Part shown: in pieces, positions 6,939 through 10,882 of the stretch
Layout of the letters: the number at the start of each line of letters is the position of its first letter
How positions within the stretch are numbered: the first letter of the stretch is position 1
Origin: Firmicutes bacterium CAG:110
GTDB lineage: Bacteria; Bacillota; Clostridia; Oscillospirales; Oscillospiraceae
Length of the DNA: 10,882 bases
Reading direction: 5' to 3'
NCBI GenBank assembly: GCA_000434635.1
Contig: HF988114.1
Coordinates: forward strand, 1-10,882
Notes under the pieces: generated by a model
Seen by the model: the letters and a program-made list of their open reading frames with translations, nothing else
What the model was told of the DNA's origin: nothing
Databases searched by the model: none
Program-made: the position numbers and the translations under genes

Positions 6939-6974
6939 GGCAACACCGCACAATTGCGTCTGCGAGTCTCAGCC
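6939..6974 (-). repeat. Solo end of the MITE-like element
   Basis: These 36 bases match the reverse complement of 5346-5381, the right end of the 161-bp element, at 34 of 36 positions; the two differences are G-to-A changes. It begins GGCAACACCGC with TA one base outside, as in the full copy. No opposite end is present before the glucokinase gene, so it is a truncated relic or a shorter derivative. The next 10 bases (6975-6984) complement ATGGAGGAAT found inside the full element at 5287-5296, hinting at an internal deletion. Confidence 0.8.
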
Positions 6975-7056
6975 ATTCCTCCATAAATTCATGTTTACTC
7001 AGGGCAGGCGGCCGGGAGCGGCGCATTTCACCGTTCCTTTTTGTCTTCCGCCATAC

Positions 7057-8004
7057 TCACGCGTGGAAAGCGTCCAGCGCCAGCTTGAACGCGCCGTAAG
7101 CCCCCGCGTCATTGCCAAGGGAGGCCAGCGTGAACCGGGCGCCGCTGGCGGCGTGGAATACGTACTTGTGGAAATAGGGGAGAATGCCGTCGATCAGCAC
7201 CTGTCCCGCCTTGCTGACGCCGCCGCCGATGACCACCACCTCCGGGTCAACGGTGGTGCATACGTCGCCAAGGAACTCGCCCATGTAGGCGTAATACCGG
7301 TCGAGAATGATGAGTGCTTCCTTGTCCCCGGCCTTGCCTGCGTCGAAGATGTCCTTACAGGTCAGGTTTTTAAGCGTGCGCAGGGAGCTGGGCGCGTCGG
7401 TGCTGTCCAGATGGCGCTTGGCCAGACGGACGATGCCGGTGGCGGAGCAGTACTGCTCCACGCAGCCCCGCTTTCCGCAGTTGCAGGGGACAGTCTCGTC
7501 CCGGTTCAGGACGAGATGGCCGATCTCCGCGCCGGAGCCGTGGGCGCCGTGGAGCAGTTTCCCCTCCACCACGATGCCGCCGCCCACGCCGGTGCCCAGC
7601 GTGACGAAGACCATGTTGTCACAGCCCTGTCCGCCGCCCTTCCAGAATTCGCCCAGCGCCGCCACGTTGGCGTCGTTGCCCGCCTTTACGGGGAAGCCGG
7701 TCAGCTCGGTCAGCTTCTGGGCAATGTTGAACACATCCCAGCCCAGATTGATACACCGGTTCACCACGCCCTTTGCGTTGACGGGACCGGGGACACCGAT
7801 GCCGAGACCCAGAATGTCGGAATCCGCGATTTTCCGTTCGGTCAGAAAGGCCCGGACGGACGCCGCGATATCCGGCAGTATCCGGATGCCGTTTTCCGAC
7901 GTATCGGTGGGAATTTCCCATTTTTCCAGCATTTTCCCGGCCTCGTTAAAATAGGCGATCTTGACGGTGGTGCCGCCGAGATCGATGCCAAATCCGTATT
8001 TCAT
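7057..8004 (-). CDS. glcK: ROK-family glucokinase
   Basis: This 315-residue enzyme phosphorylates glucose to glucose 6-phosphate with ATP in the cytoplasm. Visible motifs in order: the phosphate-binding DLGGT (8-12), GVPGPV (70-75), the catalytic Asp111 in GNDANVAALGE (109-119), the second phosphate loop LGTGVGGG (136-143), sugar-contacting Glu160 and His163 in AEIGH, and the ROK zinc site C174-x-C-G-x2-G-C181. The C-terminal half has VVIGGGVSKAG, typical of the fold. Length is normal for ROK glucokinases. The start follows AGGAGG at good spacing. It is divergent from glucose-6-phosphate isomerase, the next enzyme of glycolysis, which supports glucose over other hexoses or N-acetyl sugars as substrate. 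Confidence 0.92.
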   Translation of the reverse strand: MKYGFGIDLGGTTVKIAYFNEAGKMLEKWEIPTDTSENGIRILPDIAASVRAFLTERKIADSDILGLGIGVPGPVNAKGVVNRCINLGWDVFNIAQKLTELTGFPVKAGNDANVAALGEFWKGGGQGCDNMVFVTLGTGVGGGIVVEGKLLHGAHGSGAEIGHLVLNRDETVPCNCGKRGCVEQYCSATGIVRLAKRHLDSTDAPSSLRTLKNLTCKDIFDAGKAGDKEALIILDRYYAYMGEFLGDVCTTVDPEVVVIGGGVSKAGQVLIDGILPYFHKYVFHAASGARFTLASLGNDAGAYGAFKLALDAFHA

Positions 8005-8042
8005 AGTCAGTTCCTCCTGCGTGATAATGAAGTTCTTTCTCC

Positions 8043-8048
8043 ATTATA
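8043..8048 (-). promoter_or_regulatory. Probable -10 box of the glucokinase gene
   Basis: TATAAT on the - strand, with a start expected near 8036 and the glucokinase ATG at 8004. A clear -35 is not visible at the normal distance, so the promoter may depend on an activator. Confidence 0.5.
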
Positions 8049-8082
8049 CATAATTCTTGCAAAATTACCAGTGGAAAATATA

Positions 8083-8116
8083 AAAAAGTTTGGCACAGTT
8101 CCCATGGAAACTTTTT
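8083..8116. promoter_or_regulatory. Inverted repeat between glucokinase and isomerase promoters
   Basis: AAAAAGTTT (8083-8091) and AAACTTTTT (8108-8116) form a perfect 9-bp inverted repeat with a 16-base spacer. Its centre (near 8099.5) lies about 62-64 bases upstream of both predicted start sites. This suggests a shared regulator site, though a cruciform or a chance AT-rich repeat cannot be excluded. Confidence 0.5.
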
Positions 8117-8126
8117 GTGAAGGGGC

Positions 8127-8155
8127 TTGCGTTTCCGGCGAATTTGCGGTAACAT
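8127..8155 (+). promoter_or_regulatory. Candidate promoter of the isomerase gene
   Basis: TTGCGT (8127-8132) and TAACAT (8150-8155) are 17 bases apart. Both are partial matches, so the promoter may be helped by a factor bound upstream. Confidence 0.45.
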
Positions 8156-8198
8156 ATGAGAGAATCACATAGATAAACGAAAGGACGTGTCCCACGAC

Positions 8199-9503
8199 AT
8201 GATTAAAGTTGATATCTCCAATGTATGGGGTCAGGTCACCCTGTCCGACCTGCTGGCCATGGAAAAGGAAGTCGCCGCCGCCCACACCACTCTGGCGGAC
8301 GGCACCGGCGCAGGCAACGATTTCCTCGGCTGGCAGAACCTGCCCGTCCGGGAGGCCACGGAAGAGATCACCCGCATCCAGCGGGCGGCGGAGAAGATCC
8401 GCAGCGATTCCGACGTATTTGTGGTCATCGGCATCGGCGGCTCCTACCTCGGCCCCCGTGCCGCCATCGAGCTGCTCCAGGGCCCCAACCACAATATCGG
8501 TAAGGGCAAGGGCAACCCCCAGATCTTTTTCGCCGGCAATGGCCTGAGCACCCGCCACTGGAACGAGCTGACCCGGCTGCTGGAGGGCAAGGACTTCTCC
8601 ATCGCCATCATCTCCAAGTCCGGCACCACCACCGAACCCGCCATCGCCACCCGCGCTCTGCGCTGGATGCTGGAGCGGAAGTACGGCACCGAGGGCGCCA
8701 AGAGCCGCATCTACGCCATCACCGACCCCTGCAAGGGCGCTCTGCGCCAGATGGCCACGGAAGAGGGCTGGGAAACCTTCGTCATCCCGCCTGATGTGGG
8801 CGGCCGCTACTCCGTGCTGACCCCCGTGGGTCTGCTGCCCCTGGCCGTGGCCGGTGTTGACATCATGGAGATGATGAACGGTGCTGCCGACGCCAAGGAA
8901 AGCTACAATCTGCGTTCCTTCGAGAACCCCGTCTGGCAGTACGCCGCCGTGCGGAACCTGCTGTACCGCAACGGCAAGGCCATGGAAATTTTTGAGAGCT
9001 ACGAGCCGGGCTTCAAGATGTTCGGCGGCTGGTGGCAGCAGCTGTTCGGCGAGTCCGAGGGCAAGGACGGCAAGGGTCTGTTCCCCGTGACCGCCGAGTT
9101 CACTGCCGACCTGCACTCTCTGGGTCAGATGATCCAGCAGGGTCAGCGGAACATTTTCGAGACCATGGTTCGCTTCGATCCTCCCGCCGCCCGGTACACC
9201 ATCGGCTCCGACTGGAAGAATCTGGACGGTCTGAACTACCTGGAAGGCAAGACCCTGGACTTCGTGGACGAGAAGGCGTACCTCGGCACCGTGGCCGCCC
9301 ATGTGGACGGCGGCGTGCCTGTCATCACCATGGACTGTGGCGAGCTGAACGACCGGAAGGTGGGCGAGCTGTTCTACTTCCTGGAGCTGTGCTGCGGCGT
9401 TTCCGCGTACATTCTGGACGTCAACCCCTTCAACCAGCCTGGCGTGGAGCTGTACAAGCGCAACATGTTCCAGCTTCTGGGCAAGCCCGGCTACGAGAAA
9501 TAA
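8199..9503 (+). CDS. pgi: Glucose-6-phosphate isomerase
   Basis: This 434-residue cytoplasmic enzyme interconverts glucose 6-phosphate and fructose 6-phosphate. Visible motifs: the phosphate-site GIGGSYLGPR (78-87), SKSGTTTEP (139-147) of the SIS domain, GGRYS (201-205), catalytic Glu285 in GESEGKDGKG, and the C-terminal signature NPFNQPGVELYK (409-420) with the conserved Lys420. Length fits the shorter bacterial form. The start at 8199 (ATG) is preferred over an in-frame GTG at 8187, which lies only 1 base after the AAAGGA at 8180-8185; even so, 13 bases to the ATG is a long gap. Codons are strongly C-biased, as in a highly expressed gene. It ends at a terminator and forms a pathway pair with the divergent glucokinase. 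Confidence 0.96.
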   Translation: MIKVDISNVWGQVTLSDLLAMEKEVAAAHTTLADGTGAGNDFLGWQNLPVREATEEITRIQRAAEKIRSDSDVFVVIGIGGSYLGPRAAIELLQGPNHNIGKGKGNPQIFFAGNGLSTRHWNELTRLLEGKDFSIAIISKSGTTTEPAIATRALRWMLERKYGTEGAKSRIYAITDPCKGALRQMATEEGWETFVIPPDVGGRYSVLTPVGLLPLAVAGVDIMEMMNGAADAKESYNLRSFENPVWQYAAVRNLLYRNGKAMEIFESYEPGFKMFGGWWQQLFGESEGKDGKGLFPVTAEFTADLHSLGQMIQQGQRNIFETMVRFDPPAARYTIGSDWKNLDGLNYLEGKTLDFVDEKAYLGTVAAHVDGGVPVITMDCGELNDRKVGELFYFLELCCGVSAYILDVNPFNQPGVELYKRNMFQLLGKPGYEK

Positions 9504-9512
9504 GTTTTGCTT

Positions 9513-9548
9513 ACATAGGGCGGGACTTCCCGCCCTATGTTTGTCTTC
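9513..9548 (+). terminator. Rho-independent terminator of pgi
   Basis: ACATAGGGCGGG (9513-9524) pairs perfectly with CCCGCCCTATGT (9529-9540) around a 4-base loop, followed by the T-rich TTGTCTTC. It begins 9 bases after the pgi stop. Confidence 0.9.
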
Positions 9549-9557
9549 AAAAAACAT
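9530..9557 (+). repeat. Left copy of an imperfect direct repeat
   Basis: CCGCCCTATGTTT (9530-9542) recurs exactly at 10331-10343. In both copies it is followed after a few bases by AAAAAACAT (9549-9557 and 10351-10359). The left copy overlaps the pgi terminator. The two enclose the acetyltransferase gene and the palindromic repeat. Confidence 0.7.
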
Positions 9558-9577
9558 GCCGCAGGGAGGGAACGCTT

Positions 9578-10120
9578 ATGGAGCAGCTTGAATTATATGT
9601 GCCGAAGCTCGAAGACCTTTGGTTCTATCAGAAAATGATGTCCGACCCCGAAACCATGTCCTACAACGCGAATTGGGACGTGAACTATGACGGTTATCAC
9701 CGGGATACCGGCTGTGTCGATTATCCCGATGCGGTTTTGCCTGCATGGTATGAGAATATGGTAGGACAGGAGCCGGAACGGTTCTATGCCTACATAAAGC
9801 GCAGCGCCGACGGCGCGTGGATCGGCGACGTCAATTTTCACTATAACCCCGCAAAGGACTGGTGGGACATGGGCATTGTGCTTTATGCCCCCTATCGCGG
9901 GAAGGGATATGCTGTTCCCGCGCTGAAGCTCATGCTGGAGCACGCCTTCCGGGACTGCGGCATTTCCAGAATACACAACGATTTTGAGGTCGCCCGGAAT
10001 GAGATTTCCGCATGGGAGACCCACCGCCGGGCAGGCTTCCGGGAATTGGGCATGGAGGATGGCTTTCTTCAGATGATGATCACGAAGGAAGACTATTTCG
10101 CGCATCTGGATACGGACTAG
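9578..10120 (+). CDS. GNAT-family N-acetyltransferase
   Basis: This 180-residue protein is a GNAT acetyltransferase, transferring acetyl from acetyl-CoA to an amine. The acetyl-CoA pyrophosphate-binding motif A is clear: MGIVLYAPYRGKGYA (98-112), with R107-G-K-G-Y-A matching the R-x-x-G-x-A loop. The later part, VARNEISAWETHRRAGFREL (138-157), matches the N-x-x-S-x-x-x-x-E/-x-x-GF pattern of RimJ/RimL-like members. The N-terminal half is rich in Tyr and Trp and sets the acceptor, which cannot be predicted. The ATG has GGGAGG upstream. No promoter is evident after the pgi terminator; read-through is possible. The palindromic repeat begins 5 bases after its stop. Confidence 0.88.
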   Translation: MEQLELYVPKLEDLWFYQKMMSDPETMSYNANWDVNYDGYHRDTGCVDYPDAVLPAWYENMVGQEPERFYAYIKRSADGAWIGDVNFHYNPAKDWWDMGIVLYAPYRGKGYAVPALKLMLEHAFRDCGISRIHNDFEVARNEISAWETHRRAGFRELGMEDGFLQMMITKEDYFAHLDTD

Positions 10121-10125
10121 CGCAG

Positions 10126-10274
10126 CCCCTTGGCTCTCCCCTTGGGAGAGCTGTCACCGCAGGTGACTGAGAGGGTGTTGCACCCTCGTTCAGTATGAGA
10201 GGGCCTTGCCGCCTTGTGTACCCTCTCCGTCTTCGCTTCGCTCAGACACCTCTCCCAAAGAGAGAGGCAAGGGG
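10126..10274. repeat. 149-bp palindromic intergenic repeat
   Basis: The outer arms CCCCTTG (10126-10132) and CAAGGGG (10268-10274) are complementary, and pairing continues inward with mismatches (CTCTCCCCTTGGGAGAG against CTCTCCCAAAGAGAGAG). Inside lie small hairpins: GTCACC-GCA-GGTGAC (10153-10167) and GAGGGTG-TTG-CACCCTC (10171-10187). The pattern matches, from memory, a class of long palindromic repeats scattered between genes in gut Clostridia. The short reading frames within it are not credible proteins. Confidence 0.75.
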
Positions 10275-10330
10275 GTGCCATTCATTACCCCGCAGTGCCT
10301 GTCAGCTGTCTGCTCCGCCCCACCCATTTG

Positions 10331-10359
10331 CCGCCCTATGTTTTTTCCAGAAAAAACAT
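10331..10359 (+). repeat. Right copy of an imperfect direct repeat
   Basis: This copy shares CCGCCCTATGTTT with 9530-9542. It continues as a small palindrome: ATGTTTTTT (10338-10346) pairs with AAAAAACAT (10351-10359) around CCAG. That could be a weak terminator on its own. Confidence 0.65.
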
Positions 10360-10382
10360 TTGTCTAATCTGCAAATTAGTAG

Positions 10383-10411
10383 TTGCAAATTATCGCGATT
10401 GCTGGTAGAAT
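10383..10411 (+). promoter_or_regulatory. Extended -10 promoter of the P-loop gene
   Basis: TTGCAA (10383-10388) and TAGAAT (10406-10411) are 17 bases apart, with TG one base before the -10. The start would be near 10418. A direct repeat TGCAAATTA (10370-10378 and 10384-10392, 14 bases apart) overlaps the -35 and could be a regulator site. Confidence 0.75.
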
Positions 10412-10453
10412 GTGCATAAGCCAATATGCTGGCAAGCAAAGGAGGACTTTCCT

Positions 10454-10861
10454 ATGATTCATGTTATTATGGGCCTGAAAGGCTCCGGCAAGACCAAGAA
10501 GCTGATCGATGCCATCAATGCGGCTGTGGCGGACGCCCACGGCGACGTCGTCTGCATTGAGTACGGCAAGAAGCTGACCTATGATGTAACCTATAAGGTT
10601 CGCCTGGTGGATTCCCGGGAATACGGCATTTCCACCCCCGATATGCTCAAGGGCTTCCTGAGCGGCCTGCACGCAGGCAATTTTGACATCACCAACGTCT
10701 TTATCGACAATCTGTACAAGACCATCGGCTGTGATAAGGCCGCGGCTGAGGAGTTCGTCTCCTGGTGCGCCAAGTTCGCCGCCGACAACAATATGGAGAT
10801 CACCATGACCATCTCCGAAGACCCTGCGAACGCCTCCGAGGCTGTAAAGCAGTATCTGTAA
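10454..10861 (+). CDS. Small P-loop nucleotide-binding protein
   Basis: This 135-residue protein has a Walker A loop, GLKGSGKT (7-14), at its very N-terminus and a Walker B-like strand TNVFIDN (80-86) with Asp85. The size and short spacing suggest a minimal P-loop ATPase or kinase-like fold. I do not recognise a substrate domain. Similar short proteins in Clostridia are sometimes labelled PilT-like; nothing here supports a role in motility. The start at 10454 follows AAAGGAGG and is preferred over an in-frame GTG at 10412, which falls in the -10 region. It has its own promoter; no terminator is visible before the window ends. Confidence 0.75.
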   Translation: MIHVIMGLKGSGKTKKLIDAINAAVADAHGDVVCIEYGKKLTYDVTYKVRLVDSREYGISTPDMLKGFLSGLHAGNFDITNVFIDNLYKTIGCDKAAAEEFVSWCAKFAADNNMEITMTISEDPANASEAVKQYL

Positions 10862-10882
10862 TTGGGGTACATCCGCCCCGCC

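Noticed and set aside
6814..8172. 452-codon + strand reading frame across the glucokinase gene
   Set aside because: It overlaps the cupin's end, the repeat relic and the whole glucokinase gene on the other strand. No motif is visible.
8007..9557. 516-codon reading frame on the - strand across pgi
   Set aside because: It lies opposite an unmistakable isomerase gene, has low-complexity Gly/Val/Ala/His composition, and lacks a ribosome site.
10195..10419. Short + strand reading frames in the palindromic repeat after the acetyltransferase
   Set aside because: They are translations of a repeat sequence, without ribosome sites or protein-like composition.
1..10882. tRNA, rRNA, CRISPR array, transposase or phage genes
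   Set aside because: None is visible on either strand. The only mobile-type signals are the short non-coding repeats reported.

Overview
The window looks like a chromosomal piece of a Gram-positive gut-type Clostridia member, probably of the Oscillospirales/Oscillospiraceae group. This is an inference from several things: AGGAGG-like ribosome binding sites, a lipobox-bearing sugar-binding protein, a YesL/DUF624 protein, C-rich codon choice in highly expressed genes, and short palindromic intergenic repeats of a kind common in such genomes. No tool was run, so family names rest on motifs read by eye.

Layout. Positions 1-690 hold no convincing gene. They end in a long leader with a candidate promoter at 445-473 and several small palindromes. 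Positions 691-4615 are one operon on the + strand: a lipoprotein sugar-binding protein, two MalF/MalG-type permeases and a YesL-like membrane protein, closed by a rho-independent terminator at 4651-4685. The operon has no ATPase, so the transporter probably borrows a shared MsmX-type ATPase encoded elsewhere. A strong 14-bp hairpin sits between the binding-protein and first permease genes.

Positions 4831-6137 hold two membrane-anchored proteins of unknown function in convergent orientation. A 161-bp miniature inverted-repeat element (5221-5381) and a terminator hairpin lie between them. Positions 6138-6521 are a divergent control region with two near-consensus promoters. One drives the anchored protein on the - strand, the other a single-domain cupin (6522-6914). 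A solitary 36-bp end of the same miniature element follows the cupin.

Positions 7057-9503 carry a ROK-family glucokinase (- strand) and glucose-6-phosphate isomerase (+ strand), divergently transcribed. Together they convert glucose to fructose 6-phosphate. Their shared control region holds a 9-bp inverted repeat midway between the two predicted promoters. A GNAT acetyltransferase follows, then a 149-bp palindromic repeat, then a small P-loop protein with its own extended -10 promoter.

Most of this is ordinary metabolic housekeeping. I do not see a defence system, mobile island or other clearly new multi-gene system. The points most worth a second look are the two repeat families sitting directly behind stop codons, the imperfect direct repeat flanking the acetyltransferase segment, the symmetric glucokinase/isomerase control site, and the two anchored proteins without a recognisable family.
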